Shown here in pieces: positions 23,370 to 37,843 of a stretch of 64,000 nt of DNA. The stretch is from NCBI GenBank assembly GCA_024036415.1, contig JAMWET010006982.1:420001-484000 (forward strand), in the 5' to 3' direction. Positions within the stretch are counted from its first letter, which is position 1. Each line of letters opens with the position of its first letter. The translations under genes were made by a program, and so were the position numbers. A model generated the notes under the pieces. That model made no database searches. It was given only the letters and a program-made list of their open reading frames with translations, and was not told the origin of the DNA. The stretch is from Prochilodus magdalenae. Taxonomy: Eukaryota; Chordata; Actinopteri; Characiformes; Prochilodontidae.

Positions 23370-25020
23370 GGTTTTTCCCTTACTATCTTCAAAATTGCTA
23401 GTTACACCCATTCTTAAGAAAAGTGGATCTGATACATACTCATTTTCAGTTACAGACCCACCTCCACTCTGCCTTTCCTAGGGCAATGGAAAGAAGAATG
23501 TACTCCTTTTTATGCTAGAGAGATACTTGTTGCTTGGCCATGTGTTTGTGTAGACAACCATGCATAGGCAAAAATGTTAACAGAACCTGTGCCTATGTGG
23601 TATGCGTGCCATTTTGTCACTACCATTTTTGTGTGTACCCTGTATACACATAGCATTCATTTCTTAAGACATGAGCAACTGACATACTAAACAGATGCAG
23701 GATAACGCCAAACAGATGTTCTGCAATTCTAAAAGTGTAGTTAACAGCAAGGGTATCTCTAGCCTAACAGCGAGCTAGTAATCTCAAACTCACATTCTAT
23801 TACCATGCTAACATCCTCTTCCACTGAACTTCACACAGTTTTCGGGCGATTTTGCACTAGACCTTTTTTCCAAACTAATTTGGCTTGGTCCATATGGTTA
23901 ACTGTGAGAATCAGTTGCTTGTTCTCCTGTAATCGGTGGTCTGGGGTTCACTTGTTCCACACACCAAATATGGGGCTGTGTGATTGGTTCATTTTGTAAT
24001 GCTACTGCTTAGACTTACTGCACTACTTCCCTTTTCAAGTTCTGTTATGCAGGGAAAGAATTGTAGCACACAAAAAGTCCTGCTCTTTGCCTTTTGAATG
24101 TGTGCATAATAAAAACGGATAAAGAAGGTGCTCTCCATTTTGCAATCCTGCATGCAGAACAGTAACATATGGAACTGTGCAATCAGTCCATGGTTCTGAT
24201 GGAATTCATGGGTATGAAAGCAAACCAGTGAAAATGAGCTCCTCCCACACATGGGCCTAGAATTATTTTTGGTTAAGGGCTCAAAAATTCAGGACAAGTT
24301 TGAAAATGCTGAAACACTTAAAACCATGACAAACTTACATCTAGATTTTAAAAAGGCTAAGCAATGGTTTATCTCTATATGTACACACAGTTTATCCAGT
24401 TTCAGAGTAAGGTAGGGAGTGCCCCAGTGTTCTGTCCCTGGACCCCTCCTTTTTATGGTTTACATTTTACTCAAGTGTATATCATACATATCATAATCAT
24501 GGTCTTAAATTTCACTGTTTGGCAGTGACATTTAGCTAGACTGTAGCACTGCACAATTATTCTTAAAACTCACTGCAGGCAGAATTAAAGGTCCTAAAAC
24601 TTTGGTTTCCAGCTTTTCAAACCTCACTGTCAAGCTTTATTGTGTTCCTTATTCTGAATTTATCACTCACATTATAGCTGCATCTTGAGTCACTCACCGA
24701 GACACTCACTCATTTCATTGTCTGTGCAATACTGCATGTCTCCACCCTCTGCTTAGCAATACAGATTCAAAGAATCCTGGTAACTACCTTCATTCCCTCC
24801 TGCATTGCAGCTTCCGTGTTAATAGTGTCCCTGTTCAGAAGCAGCCCATTGAAGAGTCTTTTTTCATCAAACGCTCTGCACACAGGTTTGCTTCTCTAAA
24901 ACCATGGCACAATTTCTTCATTACTGCTCTATCCTCTCATCCTTTAAAGTGGAGACTGTGGCCTCTGTGTGTAGTAAGACATGGGAAAAACAGTGCTTTA
25001 AGCAACTGCTTTTTTATGAA
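23370..25020 (+). mobile_element. Strongly decayed LINE (L2-like)
   Basis: Broken frames on the + strand recall reverse-transcriptase blocks: a VTPILKKSGSD-like stretch at about 23,405, a following block resembling NYRP ... PF..KTLER near 23,430-23,500, and VPQCSVPGPLLFMVYIL at about 24,418-24,470 (usually VPQGSVLGPLLF). Frameshifts are frequent and the borders are guesses. Confidence 0.5.
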
Positions 25021-25760
25021 ACAAATCAGCAAGGGCGGACTAATGCTTCTGAACAGCTGGGATAGCAGGCAGGCCCCCTTACCACACAGCTCTTTTTATT
25101 GTAGATGCCGACTCCACATAAAATAACCCACACAGCCCAACAGAGAATTACATAATGCATAACTAAAGTTGCTTACAGATTTAATTCTGTTTTACTGCAA
25201 GTCTGGTGCTTTTGTCAGACTCTGCAGGTGGCCATTCTGCAAGATCGTACCTTTTATGTGACCATGGATGAATATGCAAAGAAGGAGGCCACTACATAGC
25301 CCCCCTTTCAATGGTCAATCACCACAGTAACCTCATAAAATCCGAGCAGAGTCCCTGGGGTAGATACTGACTCACCACAAATGATCCTAGAACCCAGCAG
25401 AAAATGACACAAATAACCCAGCAGTACTAATGACATCCATAACAACAACTTATTCACTCTATGCATATGCTTCATGCATCAATGAACAAGTACTGAAATG
25501 CTGCAATATGTTAATAAAAACATTCTAAAAACTTAATCACCTTGTGTGTTTAATGTGGTAGTAACTTCAGGCTGCTGTAGATGGTGTTGCATGAGAATGA
25601 CAGGGCTATAAATACCTGCAGGTGTTTGATGGCATTATAGATGGAGAAGAGGTGGTACAGTGCTTGTTTTATATGCGGAAAATATGTTGCAAAGCAAATG
25701 ATTGGCCAAAATGATTAATTGCAAAATCCAAGTGTGAAGGAAGTAGCTGAATATGCAGGT
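25021..25760. other. Gene-free sequence
   Basis: No feature supported. Confidence 0.45.
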
Positions 25761-25762
25761 AT

Positions 25763-25999
25763 ATGGATGCGTACGGGCATATGGGTCTACCAGCAATGGC
25801 AAAAATGCCAATCTGCAGCAAACTCTCCTCAGAGTTGGGCCAGGGAAGACATCCACCAAATCTGGCCCAACTGCGCCATTCCTTGATGCACCAGTGGCTG
25901 AACATTAATGCCTCCTACTTCCAGAAACTTGTCCAGCTCATGCCAAAGGCAGCTTTTGCAGAGTACATCAAGGTTAAGTCCATTAAAAAGATGTAATGT
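25763..25999 (+). pseudogene. Tc1-type transposase C-terminal fragment
   Basis: An open frame whose middle reads PNLAQLRHSLMHQWLNINAS then YFQKLVQLMPKAA resembles the last helices of Tc1 transposases (..LRQALVQEW..IP...LV.SMPRR). The catalytic part is absent and no inverted ends were found. Confidence 0.5.
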
Positions 26000-27306
26000 A
26001 TTTGTATCTAATCTAAGGTATCTGTTATATGGACTGGATACTAATGATACCAAATTACAGGTTAATAAACAAGAACTGTTGACCCAAAACACACCTGCAA
26101 CAGAATCTAGTCGGCGGATGCTCAGCAGACATATTGTGCGTGGTAATCAACCATATGTTACAGATAGAGGTGAAGACTAGGTTGATGCTCAGTGTTCTTG
26201 TAAGGGATACTATGGGGATACATCATTTCAAGCCTGATTTCAATCATGTTTCTCCAGGTTGCATCTGCCCTTTGATGGTCCAGGCCGCTTGCTTAAGTGA
26301 GGAGTAAAGGACACATCTAAGCAATGAGGTTTACTCTGCGGTTATGGTGGGGTTTAATGATTGCACCCATCTTCACCTCGCCCCACCTGTGTTCTTCTAT
26401 GCCTGAGGTGTCCTCTGCAGGCATTTTTCAACACTGCTACAGCCACACCTGCCCTATGTGGTCCAAACATATTTACTTCTTGCAACAGTCTTTACATGGT
26501 CCTTTTCTCTCCCCATAGTGTTTTTATGTCTTTTTTCTTTCACGAGTTTGACATTATTCCTGTGTTGGCTTGTAAACAACCAGTTCATGGAGTTCAGTGT
26601 AATGCTGACTTCCCTTTGGCAAATGTCTGTCGACTTTGAAATATCCTAGAGTCCCTGCAGTCATGAGTTCTTCTCTTGCTTTTTGTTACATCTGAGGATA
26701 ACAAAGTGCTGTTTTTGCCAGTTACTCTCAGTGTCTGTTTTTGGCAGGAGGAGGTTATGCTTGGCATAGATTAGAAGAGGGTTTTTTTGTGATCCAGACA
26801 AGTTAGCGCAAGTCAGTGAAGAATGATCTGCTTACAAGGAATGTGCTGGAGCTGTCATCCTGTGCTAACCAGATTTTTGGGGGGCTCAGATGTGATGCTA
26901 AGGTCGTGGTGGCCTAAGGGGAGTTCCTGAATCTGTGTAAAAGCTGACCTAGTTTTTTTTTTGACCTAGGGTTAACAGCATAACAACAGCTCTATCAGCT
27001 TCAAACCTAAAGCCACCTGTAGTTCCTATTAGGAACCTTTCAGTGGAAGGTTCATTAAACGCTGGAAATGGGTGTGAATGTAACAACAATACCGGTAAAT
27101 GGGTTCTGGCTTTGTAGTGCATGTTTTAGATTGAAAGTATGTTATACTGTCTCCCCATAATAGGTGAAGACAAAAACTCTTTCTCAACAATACCTACAAG
27201 TTACAGGAATTTAATATGACAAATAATACACTAATACAACATGAATTTTGAATGTAATTCATTCTCAGTAAAATATATAGCATATTCTTAACATAAAAAT
27301 AATCTG
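26000..27306. other. Gene-free sequence
   Basis: Overlapping short frames at 26,324-26,649 have no recognisable domain. Nothing else is supported. Confidence 0.45.

Positions 27307-27367
<61 letters not shown>
27307..27367 (+). repeat. ATT microsatellite
   Basis: About 20 uninterrupted trinucleotide units. Confidence 0.97.
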
Positions 27368-27369
<2 letters not shown>

Positions 27370-27371
<2 letters not shown>

Positions 27372-29039
27372 TATTTTTAGAAGCTTTTCCTAATCAGTGG
27401 TGGTCCACAAACTTCTATGTCACTTGAATGTTATTTAGGGGCACCAGTAATTCTGGCCCACATGTTTTTGAATGAATGTATTCATTAATAAATGAATAGA
27501 AAATGTCTGTAGTAATAGATTCTTGTAGGACTGCTAAGTGGTAAGCAATTTCTCTAAACCTTTTTAAGAAACATATGAACCGATAGATGTGTTATTTATT
27601 TTATATGATTAAACAATGTCCAGTTTCTTTAGGGGAACCAAAAATTCTGAGTTGACTATTCGTTTATATAAGAGACGCTCTCCATTCCCCACCATGCAAC
27701 AGTAATGTTAACCCTATTAATAATAGTAATTTAAAAGTAAAGAAATAAATTACAGTATGATTCAAAGAATCCTGCATTTCTAACAAATACCAGGCTCCCA
27801 TTAGGCTGCTTGCACAAAAGACATTCACAAGGCATGATGACACACTGAGTAATAGGAGTTCTATAGGAATCTATCATTTTGGCTTTTGTGGTACGTTCCA
27901 TACGATGACTTGTCATTTCCTGTCATTACTGTCACTCTGCTTTCAGGCAATACCATTAGTCAGCATAACTGGTAGTGGCAGCATGTGTCAAGGCTTGCAC
28001 AATTCTGCTAACCAGATGAAGCTGCATTTTGACGTAAATCTTGTATTTACCGCAGTAAAGTCGTGTTGTAACCGAAAGAAAAGCAGCCAATCCCACCCAA
28101 CTTTGAGAACATTCTGTGTCAACCTGAGCCTGCTCAGTCTGCTTCTGTGTGAAAACCACCTGATGACTGGTTCTTCATACATGCTAAAGATTAACAACAG
28201 ATCTTCACACAATGTTTCTGCCACGGCTTTTCAGTCACAACTTTAGACAAATAATAGCAGCTATTACGTTTCAGACACCTGACAAAAGACCAGAACAAAG
28301 GAATGAAATGGGAAAGGAAAACAAAAAGTAGAAAGATGAACAGCACAGGCAGGAGGAGGGTGTGCTGTCAGAGTCAGAGGTATTGAAGAGTCTTTGCTTA
28401 GAGACGATAGGCTTTTTCAAATAAAGCGCTAATAGCTTTATTCCATAGTTTTATGAAAAGTAGCCAGCTGTTCAGATTCAACATAAACATTCAGCAGGAA
28501 TTAACTTTATTCACATGTAACCTTTTGACTACTTAGACATAATACAGAATGGTTTGGTGTGTAGACATTACCAGATTTTCCAGGAAGAGTTGGGTATCTT
28601 TCGCCACTACTGCAGGAGCAGGAGGTTTCACTGACATGCAAAATGATCAAGTTGTTTGGGATGTCGTAGTGAAGGAGACAATCAATTGAGCTTGATTAAA
28701 ATCAGACCGGCGAAAATCATGTACGTGGAAGTGCAGATAGCCAATCAGAATGGAAATGGTAGAATCTTGACTGTATGGCCAGGTTAAACATAGGCTCTCC
28801 ATTTACATGTGGAGGGAACATCCGTGGCTAAGACCAATTAGATTACAATGCTTTATTCTAGAGAATCTTACCATCAGAATTTATCACAGTGATGCTGATG
28901 GGAACAAGTACATAGAAAAGAGTAAAGAGTTCAGACACAGTAAAAAGTACACTCATATTTATATTGTAAAAAAAATACCTTACATAGGACCCTCCTGTTC
29001 TTTGTACCTTGTGTTTATATATTTTGTATATATTTCATT
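27370..29039. other. Gene-free sequence
   Basis: No gene or named element. Overlapping frames at 27,905-28,246 on both strands have no domain signature. Confidence 0.45.
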
Positions 29040-29041
29040 TA

Positions 29042-29323
29042 CAATGATCAGCCATAACATTAAAACTACCACTTTGTTTTTACACTCATTGTGCACTGGT
29101 GTGTTTGCTATGTAACATTAACACAACCACAACCGCACTGTTACTGCAGTGCTAAGAATGATCCATAATATATAAATATAATTAATATCAGAAAAACAGA
29201 TGTACCACAGTGTGTAACTGTAGGACAGCAATGTGCATCTATATGATAATTGGAGCTCATATAATGGAGAATGAAACAAGTGTAGAAACAAGGAGGTGGT
29301 TTTCATGTTATGACTGATCAGTG
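29042..29323. mobile_element. Tc1/mariner-type MITE with long inverted ends
   Basis: TA at 29040-29041 and 29324-29325 flanks a 282-bp element. Ends CAATGATCAGCCATAACATT and, at the right, ATGTTATGACTGATCAGTG are imperfect complements, and the inverted similarity continues inward over some 50 bases (ACCACTTTGTTTTTACACTC against GTAGAAACAAGGAGGTGGT). No coding capacity. Confidence 0.82.
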
Positions 29324-29337
29324 TACATGTCTCTTCA

Positions 29338-29895
<558 letters not shown>

Positions 29896-29919
29896 ATATA
29901 TATATACATATATATATAT

Positions 29920-30699
29920 GGTATGTAAATTAATTAAGCCCTGCCCTCACCACAAGCTTTTTCAACTTGTTGCACAAACGACAAATAAACAAAAGTTTAA
30001 TGACGCTAAAAGCTCCCTCACAGTGTTACCAAAAGTTATTGAAAGTTAAGGTTCTTCATGTTAGGAAATAAAATGAAGTGGTATTTATTTTGGTAATGAC
30101 ATTACAGGGTTGTAATTTCCTTTTTTTACAAAGCAAAGTTTCAAAAAATCACTCTGAAGACCTGAATCTTTGTAGGTACCTTTATTTTTCAGATTGTAGG
30201 GCTTTACTGGGGTATATGCAACAAAGAGTCTAAAATTATAATCAAGGAAGCACATAACTTATCACTGTCTAGCCTTATATAAGCAGCCTAGGGAGCACAC
30301 TTGCCAAAAGCAGGCATTATTCCATACCTAACCCTAGCCTACAAACCTCAGCTGGGACAGTACATGTAATGAAAACAGTGATTAGTTTAAAAGCAGTGAT
30401 TATTTTTGACATGTGTTACATTGCAACCAGAACAAAAACACGGAATAGAACATTATCATACACGGTTCATGTATGCTTATTCTAAACTTGCGGCCATAAG
30501 AATGTATACCACTAGATCGATTTTTCTTTTCCCAGTACCTAACAATCATTTGGGGACAGTTGATCTGTTTTGCAAGTCTTTGGCTGTGCGAGTGTACGGG
30601 GGACTTTGCTGTTATAATTTACACAGTTCTGTCCTGCAGAGAGACCAGCCCAGCGCCCACACTCTGTGATTATGCAGCCATGCTGTTGTAACATGTATA
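29920..30699. other. Gene-free sequence
   Basis: No feature supported beyond short words shared with 2,310 and 54,440. Confidence 0.45.
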
Positions 30700-30719
30700 G
30701 ATTGTGGCTTGCCATTGTC

Positions 30720-31110
30720 GTGTTGTAATAAGCATGGGCGTCCCTGAAAAAGACATTGACTACAAGGCTCTAAAACGTTGCTTTAAAATATGCATGCATC
30801 TTTCAGCGTTAATGTTGCGTTCAGAAAGGTGCAAGCTAGTCATTAGCGCCAATACACCTTCATATCATAAAAGATCCTGGCTTTTGAACTTTTGTACTCT
30901 GGGTGCTCTTTTGCTTCTTGGTTGAGAGAACATGACGTCCATCATTTCTTTAGACAATCTGGAAGGTTGACTCATCAGACTACAAAGCATGTTTCCACTG
31001 TGTATCAGTCAGTAACCAGTTTCAGGAAAAAAATTTAGAGAAGTCAGGAGCATCTCTTGTTCTTGACTAATGGCTACTTGCATTTGGTACAAATTCTTCA
31101 CAACAAGTGA
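30720..31110 (-). repeat. DNA-transposon relic, family not determined
   Basis: GCATGGGCGTCCCTGAAAAA, GCATCTTTCAGCGTTAATG, AGATCCTGGCTTTTGAACTT and GACGTCCATCATTTCTTTAG follow in order the layout of a transposase-coding repeat I recall from fish genomes, read antisense here. No open frame remains. Confidence 0.45.
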
Positions 31111-32529
31111 CGGTTCTTTAATTGTTTATATGGCTCTATTTTCATGAATTTCCTTTTCAGCCTAGGGCACCAACTGTGGCTCTTCTAATTCACTGCTCAA
31201 AAGCCACTTTGTAAAAAGCCATCTTTATTTAATGTGCACTCACACAGTTGTAAATAAGAAAATGTGCTTCCCTATTGAGCAACAATCTTGTTTATACAGA
31301 GTGACTAAGTAATTGTGTTGTTGTCCTAGAGCTGTAGGTCTACACTAAGAGACATTTCTGAACCATTTTATTTGTATTAATGTAGTATCTTGGAGAATCA
31401 AGTATGCCAAATATATGTAGTAGGATACAGACACAGTACCAGCCTGAAGTTTAGATAGGGCTCCTATAGAAGGTTTCCTTATTTATAGCTTAATGCTTTA
31501 CATTAGAATTAATGTCAAGACTTCAAACTATAAAATAGCACTCACTGAATTATGCAGTCCACCTTAAAAAGTCTTCAAAATGGAACTTTACAGGAGGATT
31601 AAACAGTGTTGTTAACTTGGAGATTGATATAACAGACATTTTTTAAGCAGTTTTGGACCAATTATATTGCTCAGTCATCATGAATATTCACAAAGTTTAA
31701 AGGGAACTAGAGTTTTTAAACAAAAAAAGCAAAAAAAACAGATTAAAAAACATTTTGTGCACAACGAAATAACCATTAGAGTTGGTGATATAGCAGAATA
31801 TAATATTGTGATAGATGAAGAGTATATGTGGTATATCAGGTTACTTATTTTTTCCAAACATCTCATCAGGTGGAACTGTTAAGTTTATTTATGATAACCA
31901 ACAACATCAATTTAGCTGATTTATTACTGTACATTACATGATGTATTCACAGAGCATAAATAAAATCTGTATGTTATTTTTTCTTGTTGGCCAAAGTTCA
32001 ATGTGTTTGTTATTTATTTACTGATGTAGCACCCAATGAAACACATTATTATCTGCATGCACACTCACTATGCTTACATCAGATTGCTACATCATCATCA
32101 TCAACGACAAATGTCAACAGGGTTAACTGGCACAGTGTATACCGTTTGCCATGTGAGTGCGTAATAAGAATCACCTTTGGCCAGAGGTTACTGCAATAGA
32201 ACACTGAACACCTGAACACTCAAGATAACGAAAATAGTTTGCTCATGATCATGTTAGCTTCTCTTGAGATCACAGAAATAATATGTTGCAATCCCAAGTA
32301 AACTATTTCAATTTTCTGGAGATCACAAGACCAGAGAGGTGTGATCGTAAGATAACAGCCCAGTGATATCTCAGCTATCTCATAACCATCCTGGATTTGT
32401 GCATTGTTATGGCTAAACATAACTAGGGAAGGGACATAAGGCAATATTTTATTGAATGTAGTGCAGCACAGTCTGTAAAACTGAAAAATATCAGTAGGTT
32501 TATTATTAGAATAATATTTTGTCTGTTTT
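31111..32529. other. Gene-free sequence
   Basis: No feature supported. Confidence 0.45.
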
Positions 32530-32965
32530 TTTTTTTAAAGTAGGGGTGGAGGTGAAGTGACAACAGGCCCTCTGAACATGTGGCACGTGACAGCAAAGCG
32601 TTCATCTTGGTTCTAACCACAGTGTCTCCACACACAGAGTCGCTCACTCCATGAGTCAGTCCATGAGTCCGACATGACACTGTTGCAGTCTTTGGTGACA
32701 TTGACGTGGTGTTAAGGGCAGTCGTTGTAACGATCTGGGATATGCAACCATCTGCCAATGGTGTAGGCACTAACAGGATGAGCCACAATTGTGGCTGTTG
32801 GGTTAATCAGGTACAATAATAAGGGATGTCCTTGCTTACGCCACATGAGTGTGAAACTTCGCATGAATCATTCACACGTCTCACAATGTTAAACCTACCC
32901 ACCAGGTCTCATTCATGTTGGTCGTTTCCTTCTGGGTGCAGCTATTCTCTCGATGATTACTGTAT
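32530..32965 (-). mobile_element. Decayed Tc1/mariner-like family, copy E
   Basis: GTGGAGGTGAAGTGACAACA, GGCACGTGACAGCAAAGCGT, CTCCATGAGTC, CACTAACAGGATGA, TTGCTTACGCCACATG, CACGTCTCACAATGTTAAAC and the right end CTTCTGGGTGCAGCTATTCT, then GATGATTACTG, match copies A, B and F. Minus-strand transposase frames are broken. Confidence 0.62.
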
Positions 32966-33819
32966 CTGCTGCACCATTTAAGGTGGAACAGAAAAACTGG
33001 TGAATGAGAAGCTGACTTCAGCTTTGTGTGATCGTGAGGAGAGGAGTATTGTATTCTGCTCAGTTCGTCTGTGGGCGGCACTGGTGACAGATCTAAAACA
33101 ATAGCTACAAGCAACACTCAAATCACCACTAACACTTACTTTTAAGCAAGAAGCTGGTAAAGAGGAAGCTGGCAGCAGGCGATATCAGTCGATTTGCAAA
33201 CAACCTATTGGCTATTCCGTCTGCCAAAACAAGTAGTAGGCTTTTGTGGTACTGGTCTTACATTTTTCACAATATCAGGTTCAGCTTCGGTCAATCTGTA
33301 AAGCACTTCACATTCCATTTAATGTCTGTCCAGTTTGTTTAGCAGTTTTGGCGTTCCACAGCTGCTGACAAAAAATCATCCTTAGGAGCAATGACAGGTC
33401 TGGAATTTAATGTAGGCTTGCTGCCCACAACAGGCTGCTGCTGAAGAACAGTTATCTTTATCTAATGCTTCAGTTTCCTGTTTTTGTATGTGTCGAAACT
33501 TGGAAAGGGTTAGCTGTTTAAGTGATATGCTACTTCACAACAGGCATTCAGTGGAAAGATGCAGTGAGTGCGTGAAAAACTTTTTTATCTAAAAAATCTT
33601 AACTTTTTAAAAATTAACACCAAAATAACAAAATTATCACAAATAACAGCACATACTGTTAAAAACTGACATCTTTTTATGAATTTTAATTCAATTACGC
33701 CACACATTATAGTGAGGACAGAATAGCAGAGGCTTTGCTATGTCAACAGAAGGCACAGTTGTTACTAGGAACAAGATATATATTTCAGGGGAGTGTATTT
33801 GGGTTTCATTTATTCATTC
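32966..33819. other. Gene-free sequence
   Basis: No feature supported. Confidence 0.45.
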
Positions 33820-34020
33820 CTTCATCCCCTGAGCTGCTTATCATTTACCAGTCCATTGCTTTGCAGACACACAGACATACACATTAATGCACTCACTCAT
33901 TTACTTACTCACTCACTGCTAGGGTCAATTCAGCATATCCACTTCACCAGATAGCATGCCTTTGGACAGTGGGAGGAACCAGAGCACCTGGAGGAAACCC
34001 ACACAGACACAGGGAGAACA
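33820..34020 (-). repeat. CCAAAGACATG-family repeat, minus orientation
   Basis: Reverse layout: GAGCTGCTTATCATTTACCA, ACTCACTCATTTACTTACTC, CATGCCTTTGGACAGTGGG and GGAAACCCACACAGACACAG. Confidence 0.65.
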
Positions 34021-36179
34021 TGAACTGAAATGGAATTCTCTCTGGATTCTGATTTACAGAACTGTACTGTCTTTAATGTATATCCATTTCCCAAAAAACA
34101 GCTACTTAAAGACAACACAATTCATTTATTTAGTGCCATTAAATTTTCACTTAGTGAGCCAAACAACCCTATTGGTTTACGTAGCTTTGTAACCACTCAG
34201 AACTAACTGTGGAAATCCTACATTTCATCTGTTCCACCATAGAAATAAACATCCGCTATGATTATTTCCCATCTTCTAACTGGTTGCACTAACTTACGTC
34301 TGGTTGTGGCTAACCTTTCTTCCCTTCCATGCTCTTCTCACAGACGACCATAAAACAAGCTGCTGCTTAACAACTCACCCAAGGGTGTACAAACTCTCTG
34401 TGGTTCATGTTCACACACGAAAACAGAGACCATCCCGACCATTTTTCTTCTGTCATTTTCTCCCTAACACAATTCAGTCCAAAGAAAAGAGCAGGCCTGA
34501 GGCTCTACTTGAAAACAAGAAGTTTAAAACTCCTTTAATTTATAAGGTATTTATAAATACTCTTACATGTTGCAGCTAAGACGTTCATGCAGATGCATCT
34601 GACAGCATGTTTAATTACAAGCAGCTACAGGGAGATTGCAATGAATGAGCACGATTTAAAAGACTACAGTTATTATCACCTTATGTAACAACCCCTTCAA
34701 GGTGCGGTGCAGTGCAGGGTGAGGTCACTTCAAGATGATTTCAAAGGCATATACAGCTGTGTGCAAACATTTGGGCAGATCCAATTTATAATGATATTTG
34801 AAACAAAGTATTTAAAGTCAAATAAATACATAAATCAATAAAAATGAAAAGGAGACAGTGCTTAATGCTTATAGTGCCTAAATATCATCATAATAAAATA
34901 CTTACCGTTGTGGTTATTGTTGTATATGCAAAAGATTTTTTGTTATCAATATTTTTAATTAGCATGTTAGCGTGTGGAACACAAGAACTATGTTCACAGA
35001 GCCCAAAATATGCCTGTAGGGTTCTTCACAATAGGTATAGCACAGATTCAGTAGTACAGTAGATACCCATTGATGGAAATAGGAGGGTCAGTGATACAAT
35101 AGGATTGTCAGTGGTACACTCAGATGGAGAGAGGACATGCATGTAGCTGTAAAACAGAGTAATAATAATAATAATAATAATAATACATTCATTCATTTAA
35201 AATAAGTAAAAGACAGTTTCACACTCATACTGGTTGACAAACGCCACTAAGCTCTCATTCATTAACACAGTTCATTCTCAGTGTGAGACCAGGACGTCAT
35301 TGTTCTCATTCTGGCCCCATTTATCCTGACTGGTGTACACTCCAGAGAAGCAAAGCCTCGGAGGGTTCGGAGGGTTCAAATCACATTTTCAACAGTGTCA
35401 TTTTGGCTGCTGTAAGGCCGGGCAGTTTGGACATCCTAGTGAGTCAGCACTTTTCAGATGTCATAGACCTGTTGCGACGTAGAAGTTCTTCTTTTCTTGT
35501 TTTAGGAATTTCCTCCCACTTTTCCTTGCAGAATGCTTCTAGTGCTGTCGTATTCTAGGAGTGTCTCACATGCACAACATCTGTAAAGTGCCTATAGCAT
35601 GATAAACCAAGCCTGTAAATTTCCCAGTATATGATAACTAAGCTATAGAGAGTTGTGCTAAAACGCCCCTCCCCCAGGCACCAATGACAGGCACGCGAGA
35701 CGGCGGGAAGGCGCTACCCAAACACAGCGTAATGACGACAGCACACAGTGTTGACTGCCGTTGGTGCCTAGGGGACTGGCCCCTGGCACATGAGTGTTTC
35801 AGCAGGGACAGAGGAAACAAGAGTTTCATTTTCTGGCTCCTACAGAATATACAGAGCACTTACTTGGCTGAGGTTCTAGAATATGAAAATTCTTAGTCTT
35901 CATCAAAATGCTGATTAAGCCAACATGACCAGATCAACATGATCACAAGTGGAGACACTAGAACTGTCCAATATAATATAGAAACCCACCTAAGAAGCCC
36001 ATAGAAGCCCACCTAAGCAGCAGCTATAAATGCAGCATAATGCTCGCACTCACATAGCTTGTTACTCTTGGCTAGTAAAGGCTCAAGGCAGGTTTCGCTT
36101 ACATCACTTGTCACAAACCTATGTTTGCAGTATTACTGTATTTGGCTGCATTTTAGGAGTGTTCTGTGCTTTTGGTAGA
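34021..36179. other. Gene-free sequence
   Basis: Contains a short AAT microsatellite (35160-35185) and a GC-richer patch at about 35,660-35,800. The overlapping frames at that patch have no domain signature. Confidence 0.5.
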
Positions 36180-36440
36180 AAACCCTCTCACTCATTCACT
36201 CACTCACTCACCATCTAAACCGCTTCATCCTTCTGAATCGCAAGGCAGGCTGGAGCCAATCCCAGCGTTCAATAGGCAGAGGGCAGAAAACACCCTGGAC
36301 AGGCTGCCAAACCATCAGCAGACACACCTTCACACCTAGAGGGTAATTAATATCTCCAATTCACATGACCGGATGACTTTGAATTTAACCCAGGCCCCTC
36401 TTGCTGTGAGGTGACAGCGCTCCCCTCTGTGCCACCATGC
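36180..36440 (-). repeat. CCAAAGACATG-family repeat, minus orientation, better kept
   Basis: TCATTCACTCACTCACTCAC tail, AACCGCTTCATCCTTCTGAA, GGCTGGAGCCAATCCCAGCG, AAAACACCCTGGACAGGCTG, CACACCTTCACACCTAGAGG and CTTGCTGTGAGGTGACAGCG. Confidence 0.7.
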
Positions 36441-37810
36441 CTGGGAAGGAAACGCAGCAGACATATCTGATGAATGAGTGGAAATACAGCATCTGCATTC
36501 AAAACTAAAGGTTCCAGCCCAGTGTTTGAATCCTGTTGATGAGACCAACTTTTTAGGGACAAGCCACAGCAAATTCCTCTGGTGAGAGCGGGGTTGGGAA
36601 ATGTTCAAATAAAACAGAATTATGACTCTTGGTACACACAAACACTATAAAAGGATCACGTCAAAATGCATTGCAAGAAAACTATAGAGCCTGTGATCAC
36701 AAATGTTTAACGGCTCATTCCAAAACCTTTAGTTTGTCTCTTGAAGTTCTTGAAGGCTTCTGAGGTATGCTTTTATTCAGTTTCTTGACCAACATTTGCT
36801 TCCAGAATTTGCTGATATTTAGTGGGATTGTTCTACGGCAATGCTTAATGGTTCTTTAAACTATTAAGAAATTATGTAAAATGTTGTATTGTACTTCAGA
36901 AGTCAACTAGAGTTATATTTGATTAACTTATAAACAGTTATATTACAAAATTGTGGTATTGTAATAATCATAATAATAGTTGTGGAATGTGCAAAAGTCA
37001 CAGCCATCCAGAACACCATTCCCTGAACATAATTAAGTAATTTGTTCTTAATTAACTTGCTAAGACTGGTTAAGACTTTATTTGGCATTACTAATTACTT
37101 AATTATTGCCACTGTCCGACGATAACAATCAGGTTTTCCATAACACAGTCTATAAGAATTTAGAGGAGAGCTTTAGAGGGTGTGTTCCCTTATTAGCTGC
37201 ATATTTTGTTGAAATCCAACACCAAAAGTTTAGCAAGTTCCCTCCCGCTGTGTATTCACATTGACTGTCACATGTGGACTACAAGTCTCCTTAACAGAAA
37301 CTACACTGTTTGTACTTTTCATACTCAGAAAGAAATATATAGAACTGATATACACGGTTCTTATCTAGCCATCTGCCTTATAAGCTCTTTTTCTTGGGAA
37401 TGATGCTCCAGTACAGTGTTATACATAGAACAAGGTTTAAACCTTATCATGATAATGCAACTTTGTTCACTTTATAAAATGTCTTATTTCATCTTGCAAT
37501 CATTTTTAACTGTGTAAAAGTATTTAAATATTGCTGGTAAAATGTATTTGTTGTTGTTTGTTTACAGTTGTATTTATAAGTCGGCACTTTGGCATCACTG
37601 TATTTTTTTTTTTTTATGTCTTGCTTTTTTTCTATATTTCAGAATAGATTATGATTTATTGTGCGTTAAGCTTTGTTCATCACGACCTGTATTAGTACAT
37701 CATTTGCAAAATTGCAGTTAAAAACATTCTGATGCAAATGACTGAACATGTATTAGCAAATTCACACACACACAAACACACAGACACACACACACACACA
37801 CATACAGTAT

Positions 37811-37843
<33 letters not shown>

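Noticed and set aside
36180..36230. CACTCACTCACT run as a possible CRISPR-like or regulatory array
   Set aside because: It is the simple-sequence tail of the adjoining dispersed fish repeat.
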